64,000 bases of DNA, from the NCBI RefSeq assembly GCF_001659605.2, contig NC_035163.2, forward strand, positions 30,964,158-31,028,157, in the 5' to 3' direction. The stretch comes from Manihot esculenta (Eukaryota; Streptophyta; Magnoliopsida; Malpighiales; Euphorbiaceae). The position numbers and the translations under genes are program-made. Below the pieces are notes generated by a model that worked only from the letters and a program-made list of their open reading frames with translations, ran no database searches and was not told the DNA's origin. Shown piece after piece: positions 33,870 through 46,559 of this stretch (its first letter is position 1; each line of letters begins with the position of its first letter).

Positions 33870-36700
33870 CTTCATATCGAGGTGGGAGTTTTGGTTAGTT
33901 GAAGGTGTATTTAGTAAAATACATGAGGTTAGGATATATTTTTGAAACTGAAAAAGCAACATTACCATAATTGTTTATTCTAACCTTCTGCAATTCTGAA
34001 TCATGCTTGACTTCCGACTCTGTTAGTGTTCATACATACGGAAATAAAGAGAAAATATCACTTAATATAGTCTTGAGACTGCAGCAATATTCATATGATC
34101 ATCCTATTCAAATGGGTTAGAACCTTATGTTGTTTTATGATATCTCATGTATGATCACATTAACTGATTTTGAAGACCATGGCAAAAGAAGTTAGTTGCC
34201 TGTGGTTAATAAATGCGTCTCTGGTCTTACAAGTGAGGTTGAGGGTATGAAGCAAATGCTTGCTGCGAGTGCTGAGTGCATTTTGATTTGGTGCAAGCAG
34301 AATAATACATGTGATTGTATCTTACAAAAAATGGAGTCGTTTTAGCTGTGGCTTGATGAATTTTGGTAAGGTGGGGACTTGGCCCTCCAATTCAAAGGAG
34401 TACTCGAGCAATGAGATTCTAGCGGGCATAAGTTGGTACCAGCAAATATCTTCACCTTCATGGTTCAGTGGATTAAGTTTGTGATAGCTACAGATTTGGA
34501 CAGTCTCTTTTGTTCGTGCTAGAGTTTGGTTTTGTTTGTTTTTTCGAAACTTGCATAATTGCAAAACGGTTTCTAAAAGATTATTTAAGAAAAAATCTGC
34601 AACTTGTGATCATTACGTGGCTTTCTTTCGTGGGCTATACTATTCTATCGTCATCAATGGATGAGTTGTCTTTCCTAAAACGTCTCACTAAGGTTTTTTT
34701 TTTTATATTACAGTTGGGAGTTGTTATATATAAATAAGAAAATAATAAATTAATTTACAATTTTTATTTTAATTATAAATATTATGAAACTATCAAACTT
34801 TTATAATACAATTATTAAAGTAGTTTTTCTTTTCAAAAAATTATCACAGCGGGAAAGCCGACTGGTTAAACTGATTGAACAAATGAAAATTTTATCTAGT
34901 TGATTTATTTAATTAATTGCTATATTTAATATTAATAATTTTTAAAATTAATCAAAGTATATAAAAATTGAATTTTAATTAATAAAAAATAGCACTTTGT
35001 TCACAACAATTAGATCAATTGTATTACATAATTTACTAATATATTAGTTTTGAAAACACTGACAGTGACAGGCCCAAAAAACACACAAGAAGAATTAAAC
35101 TTCTTTAACATTCTCTTTGAAAGAGAAGTAAAAGTTTCAACTTTTTTAAACAGTTGTTAGTCAGTAAGAAGCAGCTACAGCCTGCAAAGCAAGTTACCAT
35201 CCTATGGGAAGAAACTGCTGTTTTCATTAAAGTAACATAAAGAAAATGAAAAATATCACATCCCCTTTAACCATATTAATAATATCTGCGTCATATCCTA
35301 CCTAATAATTAAAAAAAAATTGCCAAATTTTAATCTTACTCTTGTTGCTACATGGCGGGCAGTTGAATGATTGGATTAAAGATGGCGGAGACTGACTTAG
35401 GCTGAAACAGTAATTATGATTTTAATGAAATTTAATTAACCTAATTTTAAATTTATTTTTAATTCTGGATTGAATTAATTTTGATTCCAAATTAGATAAA
35501 GACCTGGCAAAAAGAGAAGATGCTTATGTCTGAACGAGGTGGCTATGATTCTTTGCATAGTTTTCATGTGATTTGCGTTGTAAGGGATATAAGCAGGCGG
35601 CTTCCTTGGTTTAAAAAATGAAAATTTAATAGAACTCACTTTTATCATGTATAAAGTTAAAATAATAATAAAAAAAAAAGAGTAAAAGCACAAAATAAAT
35701 GAAAAGGAACAGCCAGACATAGTCATGTTCTTGCATTGATTTAAAACTTGACTATATTAATCTTCCCAGCTGGACTGAAAAAAAATATCAGAAATTTTAT
35801 CTTTTATATATAATTCTCTTCTTCAGCGCAGACCCATATTGGAGACAAATATATATATTTTTTAAAGTAGGAATATGTGGTGGAAATTCATTTTATGAAA
35901 TATTAATTGATGGGTCATATATGGGATTTTTTTTTCTATTTTATTTGTCTAAAAAAAAATATCACTATTATGTCAACTTGATTCAATTGCTTAATTTGGC
36001 ATAATTCAGCGTCCAAATCATTATATTCAATTAATCAAAATCAAATTCGAATTTCACATTTCTTTAATTCCCTTTAAAAAAATCAATTCCTCTTTTAATA
36101 ATAATAACATCTGAATTCTCAAAGAAAAATGAAAATCATAATAATTAGCCTAGTTGAATGAATGATTTAAGGCAAACCCAAAAAATATTTAATAAAAAAT
36201 TAAACGAAAAATTAATGATATAGTTATTTAGATCACAAAATTTTTTTCTAATTTGATTACACTATAAATAAATTATGTTTGTAGCAGATTAACCTATTTA
36301 AAAAAATAAAATACTTATTTTAATATTTCTCAATAATCATCATACTATTATTGAGCATGATAGTTTTAGTCTTGGATAATACAGGACCAAAAGTGTTTCA
36401 TGCTACATATGCTAAAATTCTCCATTGTTTTTTTCTTCTTTTAAAGCTTTTATTTTTCTTATTTTTCACTTTTTTTTTAAAAAAAATTGCATAATTGTTG
36501 GTTACCTAACAATGCTTTAAAAAGAAACAATTATTTTATTGGTGATAGATAGCTTAGCATCCTCACTCTTTCTTTTCATCCACCATCATTATACTTTAAC
36601 ATTAAACTTTCTTATGGGAATCGCTATTTATGAAATTTTAGTTTCATTACTTTATTATCCTCGTCCAAAATTATTATAATTACAAAAATTATATATATAT
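33870..36700. other. intergenic region downstream of the zinc-finger gene
   Basis: 3' flank of the gene to about 34700, then AT-rich DNA with scattered T-run/A-run junctions (for example about 36470-36487). Open frames at 34322-34564 and 34510-34737 overlap each other on opposite strands and have no family features. No gene is supported. Confidence 0.5.
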
Positions 36701-36712
36701 ATAGTGGCAGAA

Positions 36713-37048
36713 TCAGGAACTTCTTTTTGAGCACCGGCTGCGCTGTTTCAGTATCTTCATCCCCTTCAAAATATTTTTCGATCGCCGGTATGCCACGTGA
36801 TCCTTGCCATAGCTTCCTCTGCCCTGTATATATATATTAAAGAAAAATAAAAAAGAAAGGGGTAAAGGACCAGAGGAGACCCAGCTTTTGCCTCTTAGGT
36901 GTTGGCTTCCGTTCGCCCACGGACTGAGACTCTCAGAAAAGATAAGTATATTGTGAAATATCTCATATGACCTTTCTCCCCACGTCCGGGTGTGGGCCCC
37001 ACCTTTTTCCGTAATTTTATAATTTATTTTAATTGGTTGAAAAGACAT
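36713..37048 (-). pseudogene. possible relic exon(s), product unknown
   Basis: An isolated GC-richer island on the minus strand. An acceptor-like TATATATATACAG at about 36824 precedes a stretch with open frames, one of which reads IPAIEKYFEGDEDTETAQPV then LKKKF. A different frame gives the 111-codon ORF. Upstream sequence at 36885-36930 could encode RKPTPKRQKLGLLW. No family is recognised. It may be a decayed gene fragment or a captured exon. Confidence 0.2.
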
Positions 37049-37049
37049 T

Positions 37050-39150
37050 ATTTATTTTTATTTTTTACATCGTAATAATTTATAAATTAATTACTACATT
37101 TTTATTTTACTTTATTTTATTTTTAAAATAATCTCTAAATAATTAATATTTTATAAATAAATATACAAAATACCTATTTAATAAAGTTAATATATTTAAA
37201 AAAATATAATTAAAAAAGTAATAAACAAATAAAATGAACATGCATTATGGAATGAAATTAATATTTTTTAAAAAATTATCATTTAATTTCTGAAATATTG
37301 ATAAATTTATTAATTTTAAAAAATACAATAACACATCATTGAAATTTAAAAATTTAACTAATTAATTCTCCATTAATTTTAATCATAAAAAATCTAAAAT
37401 ATCTCCTCTAATTAATTTATATTTTTATAAAATTAAAAAACTAATTGATTAATTTTTTTATATTATAAAATAAATAATAAAATACTTAATAATTAAAATT
37501 AATAAAATCTAATTAATATATATTTTTAGAATAAAAAAATTAATTAATGTATTTTAATCACCGAATAATAAATAACCCTTATTTATAAGAATGAAGTATT
37601 GCAAATAAAATTGTGAATTACATAATGAAAGCTAATTTTTTTTTTAAAAAAAAAAATTGTTTTAGAATAAGCAAATTAATTGACTCGAATTTAATAGATG
37701 ATTTACTTTTACATTAAGAAAATTAATTGAATTATCTTTGATTAATAGATAATTATTTCTATCAAGAATTCTTATACATCAATTCAATTTAGTATTGCCA
37801 TATTGTCTAAAATTATATTACAAGCCTATATATAAATACATCATTGTATAATTAAAATTTAGTTTAAATTAAAAATTTTAATTAATTTAATATGAAATTT
37901 TAATTTAATTACCTCTCTTAAAATTTTATTTTAATTAATGTAATTATCTTAAAAAATTATTAATTAAATAGTTTATTTCAATTATAGGACGTGGACAATA
38001 GACAGAATGAGAATTGCGTTTGTTAGAATTTCTTTTATTTCACTAATAAAATGTCATGTTTGGCTTAAACATGATTTCAGTAATATTAAGGAAAAAAAAA
38101 AGCAACATTGAAATTGTCGGGTAACTTAAGAGAGAGAGAAAGGAAGACAAAGCGAACGAAGCTCGTCTTTCGCATGATCGGACAGAAGGTGTCATATCAT
38201 GCTTTGTGTTAAAAATCTCTGGCTTTTTTTTTTCTTTTTGGTTTTTTATTCTTAGCTATTAGGGATGTTTGATGGTGCATACAACCTCCTCTCTTTTAGG
38301 TCTTTAATTGTATATTTAAACCTTATGGTTTGCTTGACCCATTAGGCTGTATATTTGGTTGTGTTGGCTTCTGTTTCAAATTTTCTTTTTTTTTTGGCCG
38401 ATTTGTGTTTGCCTAATTTTAATTGGAGCTTACGGCGGTATTATTCTGATTTCGAGTTATTTTAGATTAATTATTTTTGGGTTGGAATTCCAATAAAATT
38501 TAGGTTAGAGTTTTAGTCAATTTTATTAAATTTCGAAATGCTAATAGTAGATTTATAGCGGTTAAAGCAGGCTATTTTTACAAACAGATGGAGGTTAAAT
38601 GTGCTGAGACAGTGACCGTATTAAAAAGTGCAGATGAAATCGAGTTCTTTTCGAATCGGATGCTCAGGTTCTTATTGTGTCCATTAATAATACTTCATTA
38701 AATGATTTATCACTTTTTGATCTTTTGATTTAAAATTATAAATTATTTTTATCTGAAAACGCAAAATGTGCTTTTATTCACAGGTTTTCGAATGATGTCG
38801 CTCATATTCTAACAATATCAACTCATTCTCAGGGAGTTTGGGTTTATATCTCTCGTTCTCATATAGTTTTCTTAATCGTTTTGAATTAATAATATTTCTT
38901 TCATTTAAAAAAAAAAACTACGGTGTGTCGGTTTAATAATAAAAAAAATAAAAAATTAAATTAGAAAAAGGATAACTTATTAATTATATAAAAAAAAGGC
39001 AATTAGGAGGAAAAGAAAACGATTAATTAGGGGATAAGAGTTACTGAAGCCATAAGTGGTATCCTTAAACAACCAGACTACATGATTCAGTCTCCTGCCT
39101 GCCACGGACCACTTCCATCTCATTTCTCTTTCGCTTTCTCTTTCTCTTCT
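37050..39150. other. AT-rich intergenic region and distal promoter of the tubby-like gene
   Basis: 37050-37990 is nearly pure A and T with no gene. 38120-38210 is GA-rich, then of mixed composition, and could be an alternative first leader exon (CAGAAG|GTGTCA). 38220-38960 is T-rich with nothing recognised. Confidence 0.4.
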
Positions 39151-39156
39151 TTCCAA

Positions 39157-39164
39157 TATAAAAG
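39157..39164 (+). promoter_or_regulatory. TATA box of the tubby-like F-box gene
   Basis: TATAAAAG preceded by a CT-rich tract (about 39120-39155). A start near 39190 would give a leader of about 150 bases to the ATG at 39342. Confidence 0.5.
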
Positions 39165-39341
39165 AGAGAATTCGACAAAAAATTATATGTGTAAAAGAGA
39201 AAAATAAAATAATCCTTCTCCCTCTCACCATCCCAAAGAATCCCTCCTTTAATAAACAACAGGGGATTTCAATGTTCTTGTTTCTGCTAAGATTATATTA
39301 AAGTTTTGATTTTTTTTTTCCTGGGATTAACAAGGGAAAAA

Positions 39342-41915
39342 ATGTCTGCAATTAGGAGCATGATAATCCGGTCGAGGTCCCACCGGGTGGTGCAGGACGG
39401 GTCGGCAGCGGCTCCGGAGGTGGATGAGTGGCATGAAGAGGATACTTCTTGTTGGGCAAACATGCCAGAGGAGCTCTTAAGAGAGGTTCTATTGAGAATA
39501 GAAGCATCAGAAAGCAGTTGGCCACCCAGAAAAAGCGTGGTTGCTTGTGCTGGTGTCTGCAGGACCTGGAGACAAATCACTAAAGAATTAGTCAAAGTCC
39601 CTGAAGTTTCCGGCAGGCTTACTTTTCCTATTTCCGTCAAGCAGGTACCCCGCTTACCATTTATTCGTCTTCGTGTAGTTTGTAAAATTGGGCTTTTGTT
39701 AAATTATAAAGGTAATTTAAACTCAGAAAAGCTGCTTTTTTATTGGTTTTTTAGCAGCTAGATTATGGGTTTAGTTCAAATTATTGGCATATGAATTCAG
39801 TTCAATCGTTTGCGGTTAATGTTATGCAATTGTAAAAATTATATCTTTTGTTGTTTTTCTGGGAGGATGCAGGGTTTGAATGTAAACTTTATGTTAGATA
39901 CTCGTAAAAAAACTGTTATTGTGTTGGGTGTTGTTTCTTCCCAATTCAAACAAATTTTTTCAGTCTAGTTATTGCTGCAATCCAGTGGAAACATGCTTAA
40001 AAGGGGCTAATTGTGATTTCTCTTTTGGGTAATCCTGGTTTTTGTAAACTCTAATATATTTGCTTGGTGTTTCAATTAGTCACTTGTGGTTTGTTTGAGA
40101 AATATTGATTTTTGCATATTTTTTCAGTTTGCGGTATCAAAGTTGTATGAATCAGCATTGACTTGCTGTTCATCTCTGATTTCTGTGTATTGGAAAATTT
40201 TGTATCTGTCTGTCTCAAGCCTTGTCATGGTGCTTATGGAAGCTTGCTTCTTCAGGATATTTCTCTATGGAATTCTCAATAATTTCATCTAAATACTAAT
40301 TGCAAGAGCCTGGAGGTGGACCACACCACCTTTTTTCAAGCATGACAATTTCCCAATTATTCATGATGTTTACACTGGAAATTGCTGGAAAACGTCCATT
40401 ATCAAATGGTGCGTGCCCTTTAGGGACCACCTTTTGCTTCAGCAGAGCTGTCCACTGCCATATTAATTGCAGCTTTTGGCAAAACTGATATGGATATTTT
40501 CTTCTATGGTTTCTAGTTTTCCTTAGGTATGTTCTGATTAATGCAAAATGCTGATGAACCTCCAGTTCCATAAAAGATGCTTTGGGCTGCAATACAAGAA
40601 CTATTATGATGGCTGCTTTTTTAACTTAGATTTATTTCATTATCAAATTTAATGGCCACTGTTTTCAGCCTGGTCCAAGGGATTTTCTCCTCCAGTGCTT
40701 TATAAAGCGGTGCCGGTCCACTCAGACATATTATCTTTACCTCAGTTTAACTAATGGTGAGATTTACTGTAGATTTTATGAGGGATTGGCTGTCTCATTC
40801 CTGGTCCCTTTCTGAGCTGCAGAGAATTGACAATATGCTTTTGTTTTCCCCTAATGCAGCACTTGCTGATGATGGAAAGTTCCTTCTTGCTGCACACAAG
40901 TGTAGACGCCCCACCTTCACGGACTATCTCATTTCTCTAGATGCTGGCAATATGTCGAAGGGGAGTAGCGCCTATGTTGGGAAGTTAAGGTGTCATGAAT
41001 TCCATGTAGAATAAGACTTCTCTTTTTGTATTTTTTTTTATTTGTTAAAATCTTTAAATTCTTCTCTTCTCTTTGGCAAGATCAAATTTTCTGGGAACCA
41101 AGTTCACAGTCTTTGATGGACAGCGACCTCATGCTGGGGCCAAGATGACAAAAAGTCGCTCCACTAAGCTAGTAAATTTGAAACAAATTTCACCTAGGGT
41201 TCCTGCTGGCAGCTATCCCGTAGCTCACATCTCATATGAACTGAATGTGTTGGGTTCCAGGTAAGATCTTAAGTATAGGCACTTGTGGATAGAGTGACTG
41301 CTGTCCTCCTCTATTCTGTGTCACTCTGCTAGTCAATTTGTAAAGTGTGATTTTCTGCTAGCAGAGCACAACCAAATTGCTTTGCATGCTTTTCCTGAGG
41401 CTAGCTAATACTTGTGAATTTCATTCCATATATAAAGCAGGGGTCCGAGGAGAATGCAGTGCATTATGGATGCTATCCCTTTCACTTCTATTGAACCTGG
41501 TGGAGTGGCTCCCACACAGATAGAGTTTTCTCATCACAATGTGGGTTCATTTCCATCACTCCCATTCTTCCGTTCAAAATCAAACCATACAGATAATTTT
41601 TTATCAGGACCTTTGCCTAGTGAGAAAGATGGAGCACTAGTACTTAAAAACAAGGCTCCAAGGTGGCATGAACAGCTCCACTGTTGGTGTTTGAATTTCC
41701 ATGGTCGAGTAACTGTTGCTTCAGTTAAAAACTTTCAGCTGGTTGCTTCCCCAGAAAATGGACGTGCTGCTGGTCCAGAACATGAGAAGGTCATCCTTCA
41801 GTTTGGGAAAGTGGGAAAGGATTTGTTTACCATGGATTACCGATACCCGATCTCTGCATTCCAAGCATTTGCAATTTGCATCAGCAGCTTTGACACCAAG
41901 ATTGCTTGTGAATGA
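39342..41915 (+). CDS. TLP: tubby-like F-box protein (TLP3/TLP11 clade)
   Basis: Five exons, 39342-39644, 40669-40756, 40860-40989, 41081-41260 and 41441-41915, giving 391 residues. Residues about 40-95 are an F-box ([20 protein letters not shown] ... [18 protein letters not shown]), which recruits SCF ubiquitin ligase through ASK/SKP1. The remainder is a tubby beta-barrel: [72 protein letters not shown], ending FDTKIACE as plant TLPs do. The basic strand with KMTKSRSTK corresponds to the phosphoinositide-binding site that tethers these proteins at the plasma membrane. Roles in abscisic acid and stress signalling are known for the family. The upstream in-frame ATG at 39306 was rejected because it adds a run of Phe. 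Convergent with BAM9, as in Arabidopsis from memory. Confidence 0.92.
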
Positions 41916-41989
41916 CGAAATGATCAAACAGGTTCGAAGCCTCTTTGCATCTAAAACTCCTAGAAATAGAGAGAAACACATAAGAGGTG

Positions 41990-44050
41990 AATTCTAATAA
42001 ATTTTTGGGCATTAATAAGCCTTGAATTTCATCGGTATTTTATCTGTTGTCATTTTTAGTTACGTTCTTAGGTTTTTTGATAGGGCCTGTTACTAACCTG
42101 AACCTGACTCTGCTGGCATTATATATGCCTAGGTTGATAGTAATTCTCTTTTGGGAGTTGGTTAAAACAGTACAAGTTAATGATTAAGAAAAAATGGACA
42201 TGGCTTTATGAATAGAAAAGTTGCCCATATTAGCAGGGGAAGAAGTTTCACCATCATTTGAAAAGTTATCCCAATGAGCTTAACTGACCCTATCATCTTT
42301 TGGTCCAGGTGCAAAGTTTGAAGATGATGGTTCTGATACAATAGAAAGAGGCTGCTGCTTGTAATGTGGGCAAAGGTTGCTTATGGAGCATAATTTTGCC
42401 AAGTAAATGGAAATTGGAGGCTGCAGCTTTTGATTCCATGGCTTTTGAAGTCAATCAGTTGAATTGAAAACCGTTAACTTGGAAGCTTCAGAACACTGGA
42501 ACTTTGTCATTCGCAGTTCCCTGTAAATTTTACTTTGTACGTAATAATAATATTTTTTTAAGTTTATCTGCATTTTCAATGCTGCAAAAAAAAAAAAAAA
42601 AAAAAGCAAAACGAAGACTATAACTAGAAATGACAGTAGAGGTTTCAGATTCATATAGCTGTAGCTGTAATTTTCATAGATGATTGGATTGAGCCAAAAA
42701 AAGTGTTAGCAGGAAAAAGATTTAAGATAGATCCATAACAGTCAAATTTCTCTTGGAGGATTTACGTATAACAACTAGGAAAGTTGTGCTTCATGCGGTC
42801 TAGTTTTGTGCAAATTAAGTAAATGGTGAAAAAGGTTGTGAGAATTCAAACTCGTTTTTAGTTATCTTTGTTGAAATACGCTATTTTCTCAAAAGTAAGT
42901 ATTGGTTAGGAAATTAATTTTGTAAAAAGTAATAATAAATGTGATTAGTATATAAATTAACTTATTAAAAATTAAATTTATTTTCAAATTATAATAATTA
43001 GAGTTGGCACTCAGTGATGATAAATGTCTCTGAGTACTAAATTTTTAAAATTAGCTATAATTGTATTCATGACTTTAAATCAATTTTAATTAAAAAGAAA
43101 TTTGTGATTGTATTGATTTTTCATCCCAACTTGCTCATCTAGCCGTGTCTAAGAAAATTTTTTTTATCACCTCTACAAAAATAAATTCAATCTCAATCAG
43201 CACAAAATAATCAATTCAGCAAAAAATTGTTATAATATTAATAAAATAAAGAATATAAACACTGCACTTTCTAAAAATCGTATCACATACTTTTAAGATC
43301 TAAAAATAATTTTCAGCCGTCTATGAAAAAAACAGAAGGGAAGGTTGATAGATATCATGCAAAATCTTTTGTTATGTGCGAAGTTTATAGTGTGTTTTTA
43401 TAAATTTTATTATGGATTTAATTCAATTAAAGTTTCATGGAAGTCAGGGAAGAGGAATAAAGTAGAGTTAATGGTTGGTTAAAGAATTTAATTATCTGAC
43501 CATTAATTTAAATTAAAAAAATATCATCTATCAGATTTAAGTAGATAAATTTTTTTTAGTCAAAATTAATTTAACAACATAGACATAATCGCGTTTAATT
43601 ATTTTATTCAAGAATCCCATTTCAAAAAAAAAAAATTATTTTATTCAAGAATCGAAAAAGTGAACATAATTAAAAATTTACCAAATGTCCAATTGCTCAA
43701 ATTAAAAGTGTAATAAATTAAAAGTGAAATCCTTATACATTTCTTACATAAGGGTGCTTTCCACTTGTTTAGGAGTATACAAGTATTTGACACTTTCTCA
43801 TCAATTCTAACTTCTTCCCTCTAACCAAACAGCATCTTAGGCTTTCACTTATATAATAGCAGCAAAACCGAGCACGAAAGCTTCCAAGGAGAGAATAAAG
43901 GAAGCTTAATTTAATCTAGGACATGGGACTGATAGAGAAGGACATATGCCATTAGGCAAATAATCTCTTGATTTACAATTACCACTATAGTATGCTTTGC
44001 CTAATTCAATGGTAAGTTACAAATAGTATTTCATATATATACATATGCAT
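41990..44050. other. intergenic region between convergent TLP and BAM9 genes
   Basis: TLP 3' UTR to about 42560 (with a possible intron after the stop), then AT-rich DNA with an A run at 42585-42605. No gene is recognised. 43740-44050 is probably BAM9 3' flank. Confidence 0.55.
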
Positions 44051-44055
44051 CCTAG

Positions 44056-46234
44056 TTAAGCTGCTTGCATTTGAATCCCTGATTCTGAACTTGTCAGTAA
44101 AGATTCTGCAACCTCTTCCTCTTCCTCAGGAAGATCATCTGCATGCTTTTCTTGTTGTTTAAGGCTTCTAACAAATTTGGTAAAAGCAGGAAAATGCTCT
44201 GGGGAGAAAAATTCAGCTCCCATTCTCTGATAAGTGAACATGCCTATCTCATTCGCACCCAATAGATTTTCCCTCATCTGCTCAAAATGATGGGGAGCTT
44301 TAGAAACCAATGAGTTCTGCCCAGAAACATCAACCCCATACTTTCTGCAAGCTTTTCTAATTTGTGCAAGTAACAATTCTGGGCTTGACAGTGACCCCTG
44401 AGGCTGATGCTCATCTGACAGGTCCATCCCAGGTAAAATCATTTTACAAGAATTCCTTGCAAACATCCCTGCAACTGCCTCATAGCCATCTCTATTCTCT
44501 GTGTTATAAAAGCCAGCTGTTAACTCCGAAGGGTGAGCGCGGGTTTTGTACCAAGAGTGCACGAGTGGGACTTTGCCATAGGTTGTCACAGCAGAGTCAC
44601 CAAACTCAGCAGAGGCAATAGAAAGGAGGCGATTTCCGTGAGACAAAAGCTGACTTGAATACCAGGAAAGGAAGAAGCTGCCATATGGAGACTCCCACGA
44701 CCCTCCCTGATCCTTGAAGAAGCTGTTGGAGTTTGGCAACTGATCGTAGCCGGGGGCATCATGGGGACCGCCGAGTCCCCATAAAGGATTTCCCATTGTA
44801 TCAGCATGTTGCTTTAGAAGGTTAAGCATATTTTTGTCATAACATTGGAACTCCCCAACTCCAAGGATTTTTCTACTTTTACCTTCCCGACCACGATAAG
44901 AAGGATATCGTAGTTCACCATTTGGACCAAGTCCCATCGTGATACCCTGCAAAAGCAGCAACTTATAAGCCACGAACAAATAATACACCAAACCTTAATC
45001 TATTTACTCCTTAATTATAGAGTTAATGAATCAAAACTTACGGTGATTGTGGAACCCATTAAGTGCGAGAATGAAGACTTGAAGCTATTGCAAAATTCCT
45101 GGTAAACTTGGACAGGCGTCTTCCCACCAAGTACAGGAAGATCATCAACAGCCAATGACAAGCACTCTCTGAAATTATGCCCTGACCTATCAGCAAAGAA
45201 AATACCAGGTTCTGATTCACCAATATGGGATACCCACACAGGGAGTGGGATTTTAGGTTGTTCATTAGCGTGGAAGCAGAGTGAGACGTGGAGTTTGAGA
45301 CCAGCATTCTCAACCATCTCTGCAAGAGCAAGGTAGCCTTCCCACTCGTACTTGCCCATTGCTTCCTTCTCGGCTATTCCCCACCACACGGCCATCTCCA
45401 CACCTTCAATTCCCAATAATTTCAGAGCTTTAAGTCCTACTGAGATTGCTCTAGCATGGTTGACCGTATTACAGTCGGAAACTGCATCCAAGGGCAGCCC
45501 AACATATAACCTTACACCATCGAGCTGCAAAAAAACCATTGTAAGAGAACTTTACATTGACATCTTGAAGCTAAAACGCAATTACACAAAAATAAAAAAT
45601 CTTTTTTTTTTTAAAACATAAAATATAACAAAGCACACAAGTGGTGGCTGAATTAGAATGTCTACATATATATTTGTCATTCAAATTCGTGAAACCGCTT
45701 AAAAAGAAAGTTAACAACACAAAAATCGATTATTGTTTGCTTGCTTTTTGACTTTTTTTGCAATTTATGAACTTTATAATCACAGTACCGCATCATTCCA
45801 TCCAGCTTCAATTGACTATTTTTTTTTCATCCTATGACTTCAAAAAGTTAACAAATTGATCTCCTTTCCCAAATACAGCAACCAATTATACACAATTAAA
45901 CCAGAATTTAGGGGAAACTTCAAGATCTAATCGACGAAACAAAATCCAATAAACAAACCGATAACTAAGAAAAAGAAGAAGAGAAAGAAAGAAACTATAC
46001 CGATTTGGACCCGGAAGCACGATCTCGAGTGGAGAGATTGTTGGAGAGGACGGGTTCTGTTTGGATCGCATTTAAGGTTAAGCGCAGGGAAGAGTTTCTT
46101 CTCCACCTCTTTCCTGAATCAGAGAAAGAAACACTAGTATAGTTTCTTCTGGGAACACAAAAACTCAGCTCCCTATGAACTAATTCGGTTCTGCAAATAG
46201 TCGCCTGAGAGCTGCCGATCACCGACACCTCCAT
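44056..46234 (-). CDS. BAM9: BAM9, catalytically inactive plastid beta-amylase homologue
   Basis: Three exons, 46234-46001, 45524-45042 and 44946-44056, giving 535 residues. The first 80 residues look like a plastid transit peptide. The glycosyl hydrolase family 14 barrel follows (VRLYVGLPLD, EGVEMAVWWGIAE, MGLGPNGELRYPSY, ELTAGFYNTENRDGY). The acid Glu250 in NGELRYPSY is kept. The position of the second catalytic Glu, normally GEN, is Gln449 in VSGQNSL. The mobile substrate loop (usually FHQCGGNVGD) is shortened to FHANEQPKIP, and GIHWWYK is replaced by LVHSWYK. These changes fit BAM9, regarded as a non-catalytic regulator of starch breakdown. The gene is divided much as in Arabidopsis, whose BAM9 is also about 536 residues. 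TLP is the convergent neighbour. Confidence 0.93.
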
Positions 46235-46559
46235 ATCGAAAAAATCTGAATAGAAACCGGCGATCTAAATCTGGCAGGTGAATAGGACCTAAAATCGGGA
46301 AATAACAGAGAAAATTTAAGTTTGGATAAGAAAATCGAATTGGACGCGAGAATATAGGAAGACTTTCGGTTGCCGAGAAAATGGAGAAGAAAGTAGCGTG
46401 TATAAATGAAGTTGAAGGTTGCATTGGGGAAATGGTGAGGGGTTTTAATTTAAAGACGCGCTTTTTGCTGGGGCCAACGGTAAAGGGCAAGTGGTAAAGA
46501 ATAACAGCTGTCGCATGTTGAATCTGCCACGTTTCCATTTTACCGACTGCCAAATTTCA

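Noticed and set aside
36690..36712. TATATATATAGTGGCAGAATCAGG as a transposon end
   Set aside because: No matching inverted end or target duplication was found nearby.
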